A stretch of 31,670 nucleotides of DNA. Source: Opitutia bacterium (GTDB lineage: Bacteria; Verrucomicrobiota; Verrucomicrobiae; Opitutales; Opitutaceae). The notes beneath the pieces were generated by a model. It searched no databases, was not told the origin of the DNA, and saw nothing but the letters and a program-made list of their open reading frames with translations. A program made the translations under genes and the position numbers. Below, piece after piece: positions 24,357 to 31,670 of this stretch (the stretch's first letter is position 1; each line of letters starts with the position of its first letter). The DNA lies in the NCBI GenBank assembly GCA_947442255.1, contig CANEVO010000045.1:1-31670 (forward strand). The letters are read 5' to 3'.

Positions 24357-25367
24357 TCACACCTCGACCATCGCCTTGATCACGCTCCGGTTGCCGGCGA
24401 TCGCACGGGAAAAATCCGCTGGAATATCGGCGAGCCCGATGCGGTGCGTGATCCAAGGGCGGGTGTCGATCCGGCCCGCCTCGACCAGCTCGATCGTGGT
24501 GCGAAACGTTTCGGACCGCGCGTTGCGGCTGGCGCACAGCGTGATCTCGCGCCGGTGAAAATTCGGGTCGCTGAAGGTAACGTCGCCCTGGAACAGCCCG
24601 ACAAAAACGATCCGCCCGCCATGGGCCACGAGGTCGAAGGTCGCCCCCATCGATTGCGCGCTGCCCGTCGCATCGATCACCACGGTCGGCAGGTCGCCAT
24701 CGCCGATTTCCAGCAACCGCCGCGGGGCTTCCGCGGGCACGAGGGTCGCGCCAACCCCGAGGTGCTCGCGGCAAAACGCCAACCGCGACTCGCTCACATC
24801 CATCACCGCGAGCCTCGCCCCGGACAGGGACGCGAACTGGATCACACTCAGGCCGATCGGCCCCGCCCCGATCACCAGCACAAAGTCGTCGGGTTGGATT
24901 TCGGCGCGTTCGATCGCGCGGGCGCCGATGCCGAGCGTCTCGACCAGCGCGAGTTGATCGTAGTCGAGCGTCGCCGAGCGGTGGAGTTTGTGCACCGGCA
25001 CGGCGAGCAACGGTTGCATCCCGCCGTCAACATGCACGCCGAGCACCTTCAATTCCGTGCAACAATTGGTCCGACCGCGGCGGCAGGCGATGCAACGCCC
25101 GCAGTTCAGGTAGGGTTCCAGCGAGCAGCGGTCGCCACGCCTCAGCCCCGGGGCACCGCGGCCGGGATCGATCACTTCCACGCCCAGTTCGTGCCCGAGA
25201 ATGCGGGGGTAATTGAAGAACGGCTGCCGGCCCGCGAACGCGCTGAGATCCGTTCCGCAGATGCCGATGCGCTGCACCCGCACAAGGGCTTCGCCCGGCG
25301 CCGGCACGGGTTCCGGCCCGTCGGCCGCGGTGAACCGGCCGGGTTGTTCGAGGACAATTTGGAGCAT
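24357..25367 (-). CDS. Zinc-dependent medium-chain alcohol/polyol dehydrogenase
   Basis: A 336-residue cytoplasmic NAD(P)-dependent dehydrogenase. The GroES-like half carries the catalytic zinc ligands C37 (GICGTD) and H59-E60 (LGHE), and the structural zinc lobe with C89, C92, C95 and C103 (NCGRCIACRRG...C). The Rossmann half has GAGPIG at 167-172 and AVMDVSESRLAF with an aspartate that favours NAD. The arrangement resembles the L-threonine, L-idonate and L-galactonate-type dehydrogenases used for sugar-acid and polyol breakdown. The exact substrate cannot be read from the sequence. It is convergent with the large hydrolase (14 bases apart) and lies downstream of the secreted unknown protein on the same strand, next to transporters, which supports a catabolic role. 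Confidence 0.9.
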   Translation of the reverse strand: MLQIVLEQPGRFTAADGPEPVPAPGEALVRVQRIGICGTDLSAFAGRQPFFNYPRILGHELGVEVIDPGRGAPGLRRGDRCSLEPYLNCGRCIACRRGRTNCCTELKVLGVHVDGGMQPLLAVPVHKLHRSATLDYDQLALVETLGIGARAIERAEIQPDDFVLVIGAGPIGLSVIQFASLSGARLAVMDVSESRLAFCREHLGVGATLVPAEAPRRLLEIGDGDLPTVVIDATGSAQSMGATFDLVAHGGRIVFVGLFQGDVTFSDPNFHRREITLCASRNARSETFRTTIELVEAGRIDTRPWITHRIGLADIPADFSRAIAGNRSVIKAMVEV

Positions 25368-25448
25368 GGTTGAGACTGTGATTCGGAACGACGGCGGCGA
25401 AACACCTCCCGGATCAAAGCCGGCCGGTGAGGCGCGAGCCGGCGAACG

Positions 25449-26531
25449 TCAGTTACCGGGCCGCGCGACTTTTTCTCCGGACCACTGTTCGTAAGTCCGC
25501 ACGAGATCCTCGACGGTGGTAAACTTGCGGGCGACCATGCGGACCCGGAACGAAAACTCGCGATTCACCCCGTAGTCGCGTTGCAGGAAGATGAAATCCC
25601 ACGCGGGATTGCCGGCACCGCCGCCCGAGGGCGAATGCGAAAACTGCACCTCCCGGCCGGGCTGCGGCCGGTCGAACATGAACAAAAGCACGGTGTCGCC
25701 GGAAATGCCGAAATAGAAGGGATAGAGGTATTCGAAGTCCGAGATGCCCTTCGCCAGCTTGATGTTGAAGCCCTCGTCCGCCGGCGGCTCCCAGGTGCTG
25801 CCCGCGGGACGATGGGTCGCGGCGACACCGTGCGACGGCGGCACGTGCTTGATCCAGCGCGGCCGGGCCTCGCCGGCGCCGGGCCGCGAACGACCGATGA
25901 ACTGGATCGACATGTCCGGTGGCGCGTGAATGTAGGACGCGAAGAAAATCCCGATGTAGCCGTGCTTGCTCCAGGCCTCGGCCAGCGGGGTGCCGAAATA
26001 GGTCATGTCGACCGCGTCGCCGCCGGCTTGGTAGACGACGCGGCTGCGCAGCGGCCAGTGCTCGGTGCGCTCCTGCTGCAACTCCACGCGCGTCGCCGAG
26101 TGGCGAATCAATCGCATCGGCGCCTGCCGTGGCTCAAAGATATGCCAGCCGAAGGAATTTTGGTCGCCGCTGTAAATATGTTCGAAGTTCAGGCCAGCCA
26201 CGGCCGGCACGAAGACGTTGGGGCCGCCGTCGAGGGAAAGCTCGGCGACACCATTGTAGCCGGCCCGATGCGTCGGCCCGTAGGCGGCGTTGTCCGCGAT
26301 CACGAGGCGGAGTTTTCCGGTGTCGATCCGCGCCTGACCCGCGCCGCTCGACGCATCCGACGCCGCGAGGACGAAACCGGGACCGGCCAGGGAGAGCAGG
26401 AGCACAAGGGCGGCGCGAAGGGGCAGCGCCCGTGAATGGGGAATTTTTTCGAGGGGCGCGTTCACAACGGAAGCGTGCGGCGCGGACTCGGAAGCGGTCA
26501 ATGCGGAAGGAATTGCCACGCCTGCTTGCAT
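25449..26531 (-). CDS. Secreted protein of unknown function
   Basis: I do not recognise the family. A hydrophobic signal segment (RALPLRAALVLLLSLAGPGFVLA) is followed by a mature domain of about 300 residues without cysteine clusters or transmembrane helices. It is rich in aromatic residues and beta-like stretches: TGKLRLVIADNAAYGPTHRA, FEHIYSGDQNSFGWHIFEPR, SKHGYIGIFFASYIHAPPD, SDFEYLYPFYFGISGD, and FIFLQRDYGVNREFSFRVRM near the end. The overall impression is an all-beta, possibly carbohydrate-active or sugar-binding fold; that is only a guess. With the ATG at 26531 the leader is unusually long (about 56 residues); a GTG at 26465 would give a more normal one and is a good alternative start. 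It is divergent from the MHS transporter by 31 bases and upstream of the dehydrogenase on the same strand. Confidence 0.7.
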   Translation of the reverse strand: MQAGVAIPSALTASESAPHASVVNAPLEKIPHSRALPLRAALVLLLSLAGPGFVLAASDASSGAGQARIDTGKLRLVIADNAAYGPTHRAGYNGVAELSLDGGPNVFVPAVAGLNFEHIYSGDQNSFGWHIFEPRQAPMRLIRHSATRVELQQERTEHWPLRSRVVYQAGGDAVDMTYFGTPLAEAWSKHGYIGIFFASYIHAPPDMSIQFIGRSRPGAGEARPRWIKHVPPSHGVAATHRPAGSTWEPPADEGFNIKLAKGISDFEYLYPFYFGISGDTVLLFMFDRPQPGREVQFSHSPSGGGAGNPAWDFIFLQRDYGVNREFSFRVRMVARKFTTVEDLVRTYEQWSGEKVARPGN

Positions 26532-26562
26532 TTCAATTCTGAACCGGCACAAACCCCAATCC

Positions 26563-27870
26563 ATGCCCCCCGAGCCGTCCCCCAACTCCGTGCGTCGCGT
26601 CGTTCTTGCCAGCTTCATCGGCACCGCGATCGAGTGGTATGACTTCTTTCTCTACGGCACGGCAGCCGCACTGGTGTTCAATAAGCTCTTCTTTCCGAAC
26701 ATCGACCCGCTCGCCGGCACGATGGCGGCCTTCGCCACCTACGCCGTCGGCTTCTTCGCGCGTCCGATTGGCGGCGTCATCTTCGGTCACTTCGGCGACA
26801 AGCTCGGACGCAAGTCCATGCTCGTCACCACGCTGATGATGATGGGCATCGCGACCTTTCTCATCGGGGTGCTGCCGACCTATCAGCAGGTCGGCGTGCT
26901 CGCTCCGATTCTGCTCGTGGTGCTGCGTTTTGTACAAGGTCTGGGCGTCGGCGGCGAATGGGGCGGCGCGGTCCTGATGGCGGTCGAGCACGGCCACGCC
27001 GGGCAACGTGGCCTCCGCGCCAGCTGGGTACAGGCCGGGGTGCCGGTGGGGCTGCTCCTCGCGACGGCGGCTTTCAGCCTGTGCTCGGCGCTCCCCGAAA
27101 AGGAATTCCTGTCCTGGGGCTGGCGAATTCCCTTCCTGCTGGGAATCCTGCTGATGGCAGTGGGCTTGTTCATCCGGCTCGCGATTGTGGAAAGCCCGAT
27201 CTTCGCAAAAATGAAGGCCGCCAAGTCGGAAACCCGGCTGCCGATCCTCGAGGTCGTCCGCAAATATCCCCGCAACGTCCTCCTCGCGATGGGGGCGCGT
27301 TTTGCCGAGAACGCCTTTTTCTACATCTTCACCGTTTTCATCCTCACCTATGCGACCAAGCAACTGAACCTGCCGAAATCCACCATTCTCAACGGGGTGC
27401 TGATCGCCTCGGCGGTGGAATTTTTCCTGATCCCTCTTTTCGGCGCGCTGTCCGATCGCGTCGGCCGGCGCCCGGTGTATCTCGGCGGCGCGATCTTCCT
27501 CGCCCTCTTCGCCTTCCCGTTCTTCTGGCTGGTGGACACCGGAGCGACGTGGGCGATCTGGCTGGCGATCCTCGTGGGTCTGGTCGGCCACGCCGCGATG
27601 TACGGTCCGCAGGCGGCGTTTTTCTCCGAGTTGTTCGGCACCAGCGTCAGATACAGCGGAGCCTCGCTCGGCTACCAGCTCGCCTCCCCCCTCGCCGGCG
27701 GCCTCGCCCCGCTCATCGCCACCGCGCTGCTGACCTGGGCCGACGGCAAGCCATGGCCGATTGCCGTCTATCTCATCGGCATGGCGCTCGTCACCATCGT
27801 GTCGGTCTGGCTCGCGGAGGAAACCCATCGCCACGATTTGGACGCGCCCGAAACCCCGCACCGGCGTTAG
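26563..27870 (+). CDS. MHS-family MFS metabolite:proton symporter
   Basis: A 435-residue inner-membrane transporter with 12 predicted helices. The start ASFIGTAIEWYDFFLYGTAA is the signature of the metabolite:H+ symporter group (ShiA, ProP, KgtP type). The loop 2-3 motif reads GHFGDKLGRKSM, RFVQGLGVGGEWGGAV follows in helix 4-5, and SDRVGRRP is the matching loop 8-9 motif. Members carry dicarboxylates, shikimate, betaine or other small organic solutes with protons; the solute here is unknown. It is transcribed away from the secreted unknown protein with only 31 bases between the two starts, so the promoters must overlap the opposite gene. The two paralogous transporters lie downstream in the same orientation but belong to another MFS subgroup. 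Confidence 0.92.
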   Translation: MPPEPSPNSVRRVVLASFIGTAIEWYDFFLYGTAAALVFNKLFFPNIDPLAGTMAAFATYAVGFFARPIGGVIFGHFGDKLGRKSMLVTTLMMMGIATFLIGVLPTYQQVGVLAPILLVVLRFVQGLGVGGEWGGAVLMAVEHGHAGQRGLRASWVQAGVPVGLLLATAAFSLCSALPEKEFLSWGWRIPFLLGILLMAVGLFIRLAIVESPIFAKMKAAKSETRLPILEVVRKYPRNVLLAMGARFAENAFFYIFTVFILTYATKQLNLPKSTILNGVLIASAVEFFLIPLFGALSDRVGRRPVYLGGAIFLALFAFPFFWLVDTGATWAIWLAILVGLVGHAAMYGPQAAFFSELFGTSVRYSGASLGYQLASPLAGGLAPLIATALLTWADGKPWPIAVYLIGMALVTIVSVWLAEETHRHDLDAPETPHRR

Positions 27871-28011
27871 AGCGGCGGAGCGCCGCCGGCCGCCCCGCCG
27901 CGCCCGGTCCAGCCTCACCGCCGCGGACATCCTGCGACCGCAAAGAAGCGAGACTAAGCATTGACGGCCCTACTCCGAACCGAGACGTTCGACGCCGGTA
28001 AAGTTTTTTCT

Positions 28012-28026
28012 TCTTCCGCCGGAAGA
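28012..28026. promoter_or_regulatory. Short palindrome upstream of the first paralogous MFS gene
   Basis: TCTTCCG (28012-28018) and CGGAAGA (28020-28026) are perfect reverse complements around one C. It lies 66 bases before the transporter ATG, directly after a T-rich run (28003-28013), in the 221-base gap after the MHS gene. Position and symmetry suit an operator, though chance is possible for arms this short. Confidence 0.25.
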
Positions 28027-28091
28027 TCCTCTTTGCCCGGGGTGAACGAATCTGATTTCGTCTGCGCCCCACCCTCAATTCGCAACATTGC

Positions 28092-29621
28092 ATGACCCAC
28101 CCCCCGACGTCTGCTTCCCCCGCCGCCGTTCCTCCCTCCAACAAGGCCAAGTACATGACGCTGATCGCGGCGTTTCTCGGCTGGATGTTCGATGGGTTCG
28201 AGCAGGGATTATTCCCGCTCGTCGGCCAGCCCGCCCTGACGGAACTGCTCGGCCCAGATTCGCCGCCCGCCGATGCGGCCAAGTGGTTTGGCGCCATCAT
28301 CGCCGTGTTCCTCGTTGGCGCCGCGGCCGGCGGGGTCCTTTTCGGCTGGCTTGGCGACAAGATCGGCCGCGTGCGGGCCATGTCATTGAGCATCTTCACG
28401 TATGCCATCTTCACCGGAGTGTCCGGCTTCGCCACCGAAGCGTGGCATATTGCCGCGTTGCGCTTTGTGGCGTCGCTCGGCATGGGTGGCGAGTGGTCGC
28501 TCGGGGTGGCGTTGGTCAACGAGATCTGGCCGGGGAAATCCCGGGCGCTGACCGCGGGCCTCATCGGCGCAGCGGCCAATTTCGGGTTCCTGCTCGTCGC
28601 GGTCTTGAGCATGACGATGCTGAGTTTCATCACTACTCTGGAAGGTTTACTGCTGGGCATCGGCGTTAGCGAAACGCTGACCGCCAAACTCCTGGCCAAT
28701 TCAGGCTGGCGCATGCTCATGATCGGCGGGGCGATTCCCGCCTTGATGATCTTTTTCATCCGCATGTTTGTACCCGAATCGGAAAAATGGACCGCGGAGC
28801 GTGACCGGGGCGCCACGACGCACTGGGCCAACGTGGATTTGTTCGGTGTGCTGCTCGGTGCCTGCGTAAGCCTCGTGGTCGTCTGGGCGTGGTCTCCGGC
28901 CGGCTTGGCGCCGATACCCGCGACGCTGCTCACCCTGGTTTGCCTGACCATCGCTTTATTTTCGTTCCTCCATCCCGTCCGCCGCTATCTGCAACGGGCC
29001 GAAGCCGCCGGCATGGTTCAGGCCGGCAACGGCCGAAAGATCATCAAGCTGATGCTCTTCGGCGTCTGCCTGTCGTCCATGGCCTTGTTCGGCACGTGGG
29101 GCTCGATGCAGTGGGCCTCCCGCTGGGCGATTCAACTCGAGCCGGACCCGACGAAATTTGCCAAGGAATGGACGGCCATCTGGCTGGCGATCGGCGCCAT
29201 CGTCGGGGCCATTTCAGCGGCGCTGGCGGCCGGGCGTTTTGGCAGGCGGATCACGTTCTCGATCATGTGCGCCGCGTCGATCGCCGCCATCCTCGTGTTC
29301 TATCAGGGCAACACGACCTACGGTGCGTTCTTCCTCCCCGCGGCCTTCCTCGCCGGCGGCATTACCGCCACGTTCTACGGCTTCTTTCCCTTGTATCTTC
29401 CCGAGTTGTTTCCCACCGCGGTGCGCGCCACCGCCCAAGGTTTCGCCTACAACTTCGGGCGCATTATCGCCGCTGTCGGGGCGCTCCAAACGGCCACCTT
29501 CATCAAGTTGTTCGACGGGAGTTTCGCGATGGCTGCCTCCGTCATGGCTTCAGTCTACCTGATCGGCATGGTCCTGATCTGGTTCGGGCCGGAAACGCGT
29601 GGCAAGGAACTGCCTCAATAG
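28092..29621 (+). CDS. MFS transporter, first of a tandem paralogous pair
   Basis: A 509-residue inner-membrane carrier. The first helix reads LIAAFLGWMFDGFEQGLFPL; the conserved loop 2-3 motif is GWLGDKIGRVRAM, and LPELFPTAVRATAQGFAYNF in the second half is characteristic of the sugar-acid / aromatic-acid / sialic-acid branch of the superfamily. A loop of about 60 residues between helices 6 and 7 (RMFVPESEKWTAERDRGATT and onward) and an insertion after it (HPVRRYLQRAEAAG) make it longer than the MHS protein upstream. The C-terminus IWFGPETRGKELPQ is shared with the next gene. The 221 bases upstream hold a small palindrome. Substrate unknown; a uronate or other organic acid would fit the neighbouring esterases and dehydrogenases. 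Confidence 0.9.
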   Translation: MTHPPTSASPAAVPPSNKAKYMTLIAAFLGWMFDGFEQGLFPLVGQPALTELLGPDSPPADAAKWFGAIIAVFLVGAAAGGVLFGWLGDKIGRVRAMSLSIFTYAIFTGVSGFATEAWHIAALRFVASLGMGGEWSLGVALVNEIWPGKSRALTAGLIGAAANFGFLLVAVLSMTMLSFITTLEGLLLGIGVSETLTAKLLANSGWRMLMIGGAIPALMIFFIRMFVPESEKWTAERDRGATTHWANVDLFGVLLGACVSLVVVWAWSPAGLAPIPATLLTLVCLTIALFSFLHPVRRYLQRAEAAGMVQAGNGRKIIKLMLFGVCLSSMALFGTWGSMQWASRWAIQLEPDPTKFAKEWTAIWLAIGAIVGAISAALAAGRFGRRITFSIMCAASIAAILVFYQGNTTYGAFFLPAAFLAGGITATFYGFFPLYLPELFPTAVRATAQGFAYNFGRIIAAVGALQTATFIKLFDGSFAMAASVMASVYLIGMVLIWFGPETRGKELPQ

Positions 29622-29745
29622 AACCCGCCCTGCACAGGTCGAGCTGACCGCTTTTCCACCGCTCGATAAGTCGGGCGGCTGCGGCGGCCCCGGTCGCTCC
29701 GGGACGGCCACGCCGGCATCGCCAATTTCAAGATCACCGCACTTC

Positions 29746-31269
29746 ATGACAAACTCGCCTAAAACCTCAGCCCCCCCTGCATCATCGAACCGGGCCAAGT
29801 ACATGACCCTCGCAGCCGCCTTTCTCGGCTGGATGTTCGACGGTTTTGAGATGGGGATCTTTCCCCTGATCGGCCAACCGGCGCTCGTCGAGTTGCTGGG
29901 GCCGAATTCGCCCCCCACCGATGCCGCCAAATGGTTTGGCGCCATCATTGCCGTTTTCCTCGTCGGCGCCGCGAGCGGCGGGGTGCTCTTCGGCTGGCTC
30001 GGCGACAAGATCGGCCGGGTGCGGGCGATGTCCCTGAGCATCTTCACCTATGCTATTTTTACGGGCCTGTGCGGTTTTGCCACGGAGGCCTGGCACATCG
30101 CGTTCCTGCGCTTCATCGCCTCGCTGGGCATGGGCGGCGAATGGTCGCTGGGCGTGGCACTGGTCAATGAAATCTGGCCGGGCAAATCCCGTGCCCTGAT
30201 CGCCGGCCTCATCGGGGCCGCCGCCAATTTCGGCTACCTGTTGGTAGCCGTGATCAGCATGATGATGCTGAGTTTCATCGCGACGATCGAAAGCGGACTG
30301 CTCGCCATCGGACTTTCGCAGGAAATGACCTCCAAGCTCCTGGCCAATTCCGGCTGGCGTTTCCTGATGATCAGCGGCGCGCTCCCCGCGCTGATGATTT
30401 TTCTCATCCGCATGTTCGTACCAGAGTCCGAAAAGTGGACGGCCGAACGGGACCGTGGCGCCACCACGCATTGGGCCAAGATGGATTTGTTCGGCGTGTT
30501 GATCGGCGCGTGCGCCAGCTTGGCCATAGTCTGGGCCTGGTCGCCTGCGGGTGTGCCGCCGCTAGCCGCCACGGGCATCACCCTCGTCGCCTTGGTCATC
30601 GCGTTGTTCGGATTCCTCCATCCTGTCCGCCGCTATATGGTTCGGGCCGAGGCCGCCGGTGCGATTTCGGCCGGGAATGGCCGGCAGATCGTCAAATACA
30701 TGCTTTTCGGGGCCGCCATTTCCTCGGTGGCGTTGCTCGGCACTTGGGGTTCGATCCAATGGGCGCCCCGCTGGGCGATGCAGTTTGAACCCGACCCCGC
30801 GAAACACGCCAAGGAGTGGACCCTGATCTGGATGTCGCTCGGCGCCATTACCGGGACGATCCTGGCGGGGCTCGCGGCGGGCCGCTTCGGCCGGCGTATC
30901 ACCTTCACCGTGCTGTGCGTAGGCTCGATCGCGTCGGTCCTGTGGTTCTATCAGGGCAACACCGGCTACGGTTCGCTCTTCCTTCCGACCGTTTACGTGG
31001 CCGGTGCCATCACGGCGGCCTTCTACGGTTTCTTCCCTCTCTATCTGCCCGAACTGTTCCCGACCGCCGTCCGCGCCACCGCGCAGGGTTTTGCGTACAA
31101 TTTCGGGCGCGTCATTGCCGCCATCGGTGGCCTGCAAACCGCCACGCTCATCGGGCTCTTCAATGGCAGCTTTGCGATGGCCGGCTCCTCCATGGCCGCC
31201 ATCTACCTCGTCGGCATGGTCATCATCTGGTTCGGGCCGGAAACGCGCGGCAAAGAACTGCCGCAGTAA
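29746..31269 (+). CDS. MFS transporter, second of a tandem paralogous pair
   Basis: A 507-residue carrier that aligns without large gaps to the gene just upstream; by eye about four residues in five are identical, with long identical stretches such as DAAKWFGAIIAVFLVGAA and LPELFPTAVRATAQGFAYNF, and the same C-terminus GPETRGKELPQ. Differences cluster in the variable N-terminal tail, helix interiors (for example GIFPLIGQ versus GLFPLVGQ, and SFIATIESGLLAIGLSQEMT versus SFITTLEGLLLGIGVSETLT) and the loop after helix 7 (MVRAEAAGAISAGNG). The pair is an old tandem duplication that has diverged, not an assembly artefact. The ATG at 29746 matches the start of the paralogue; the 49-codon in-frame extension from a GTG at 29599 overlaps the previous stop and is not conserved. 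The 124-base gap between the two genes has no clear terminator. Confidence 0.9.
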   Translation: MTNSPKTSAPPASSNRAKYMTLAAAFLGWMFDGFEMGIFPLIGQPALVELLGPNSPPTDAAKWFGAIIAVFLVGAASGGVLFGWLGDKIGRVRAMSLSIFTYAIFTGLCGFATEAWHIAFLRFIASLGMGGEWSLGVALVNEIWPGKSRALIAGLIGAAANFGYLLVAVISMMMLSFIATIESGLLAIGLSQEMTSKLLANSGWRFLMISGALPALMIFLIRMFVPESEKWTAERDRGATTHWAKMDLFGVLIGACASLAIVWAWSPAGVPPLAATGITLVALVIALFGFLHPVRRYMVRAEAAGAISAGNGRQIVKYMLFGAAISSVALLGTWGSIQWAPRWAMQFEPDPAKHAKEWTLIWMSLGAITGTILAGLAAGRFGRRITFTVLCVGSIASVLWFYQGNTGYGSLFLPTVYVAGAITAAFYGFFPLYLPELFPTAVRATAQGFAYNFGRVIAAIGGLQTATLIGLFNGSFAMAGSSMAAIYLVGMVIIWFGPETRGKELPQ

Positions 31270-31287
31270 CGTCTGCTTCCGAGTTGG

Positions 31288-31324
31288 TCGGGCTGACCGG
31301 TGCTTCGCTGCACCGTCAGCCCGA
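31288..31324 (+). terminator. Strong GC-rich hairpin after the transporter pair
   Basis: TCGGGCTGA-C-CGGTGC (31288-31303) pairs with GCACCGTCAGCCCGA (31310-31324): 15 bp with a single bulged C and a TTCGCT loop. It starts 18 bases after the second transporter stop. No T-run follows (the next bases are AC-rich), so it may be a rho-independent-like pause, a 3'-end stabiliser, or a partial block on read-through into the ceramidase-family gene. Confidence 0.5.
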
Positions 31325-31483
31325 ACCCCCGGAATCCGCGCCGGGGTTCCGCCGTTCGAAAGGTTTGCCGGCCGCGGCCAAAGCGTACCAGCATCGCGCC
31401 GCGTTGGAGAAATCCCGCGTGCCCCCTTTCCCGCCGCTTCCATCCGGCTGTTTTCCCGCGGCTGAAAAACAAGCTTCCCCACC

Positions 31484-31670
31484 ATGAATTCCCCCTCGTC
31501 GACCGTTAATCCCGCCACGCGCGTGCTTCGGCCGCGGCGGAACCTCCTCCTAGTCGCCCTTGCACTGAGCGCCGCGTGGCTGACGGGTGGCTCTCCGCTG
31601 CGCGCCCAAGCGGACAAGTACCCCTGGCAGGTCGGAGTGGCCTCCGTTAAAATCACGCCCAAGGGTCCGA
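31484..31670 (+). CDS. Neutral/alkaline non-lysosomal ceramidase-family protein, 5' part
   Basis: The frame runs open off the right edge with 62 codons visible. It starts ATG at 31484 with an Arg-rich n-region (RVLRPRRN), a hydrophobic core LLLVALALSAAWL and a cleavage site after LRAQA, so the protein is exported. The mature start DKYPWQVGVASVKITPKGP matches the beginning of the neutral/alkaline ceramidase N-terminal domain, in which a [AV]GVA-x-V-x-ITP stretch is followed by a zinc-binding catalytic region (not in the window). Relatives in this bacterial group are often annotated as ceramidases but may hydrolyse other amides or esters. It follows the transporter pair on the same strand after a strong hairpin. 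The family call rests on a short segment. Confidence 0.65.
   Translation, partial: MNSPSSTVNPATRVLRPRRNLLLVALALSAAWLTGGSPLRAQADKYPWQVGVASVKITPKGP

Overview
The window looks like chromosomal DNA of a high-GC Gram-negative-type bacterium, most likely a verrucomicrobial lineage of the Opitutaceae type. The clues are the mix of protein families: a secreted PQQ-propeller protein opening with WPQWRGPDR, a secreted metalloprotease with two C-terminal modules of the LINLSTRGYAG...VLGPTL...NDDW kind, many secreted alpha/beta hydrolases, a ceramidase-family protein, and a short ATCCGT-based dispersed repeat. This taxonomic call is inference from family resemblance; no 16S or marker-tree evidence is available here.

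Layout. Positions 1-531 are clearly AT-richer than the rest and carry the end of a DUF2752 gene and a TM2-domain gene. They are followed by an imperfect palindrome and a gene-free stretch that ends at the 3' end of a tRNA-Leu(UAG) gene (877-960, minus). This could be the edge of an inserted segment. From 1034 to 3637 (minus) lie a secreted amidase and phosphatidylserine decarboxylase, separated by a small repeat. A gene-free stretch with several hairpins leads to a secreted PQQ-like beta-propeller protein (plus).

From 11780 down to 5416 (minus) there is a coherent block panB-panC-coaBC-coaX followed by clpB. The first four cover ketopantoate formation, pantothenate synthesis, pantothenate phosphorylation, and the cysteine ligation and decarboxylation steps of coenzyme A synthesis. 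Only panE/ilvC, panD, coaD and coaE functions are missing from the block. Next come a secreted M12-like metalloprotease and a peroxiredoxin (minus), diverging from a YiiD-type thioesterase (plus), then a dUTPase-2-type nucleotide pyrophosphohydrolase (minus).

From 16209 to 19999 (plus) are a long disordered RGG-rich protein with its own rho-independent terminator, a divergent murA, and ruvB. From 20033 to the right edge the content becomes catabolic and secretory: an esterase, a Tat-signal FMN-dependent 2-hydroxyacid dehydrogenase, a large secreted alpha/beta hydrolase, a zinc-dependent medium-chain dehydrogenase, a secreted protein I do not recognise, an MHS-type symporter, two tandem paralogous MFS transporters, and the start of a neutral-ceramidase-family protein. 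The plausible theme is extracellular ester hydrolysis, uptake of the released organic acids or sugars, and their oxidation, but no substrate can be named from sequence alone.

I found no CRISPR array, phage block, complete insertion sequence, secondary-metabolite cluster or recognisable defence system. The most unusual items are the AT-rich module next to the tRNA, the RGG protein, the CoaBC variant, the unrecognised secreted protein and the transporter duplication.
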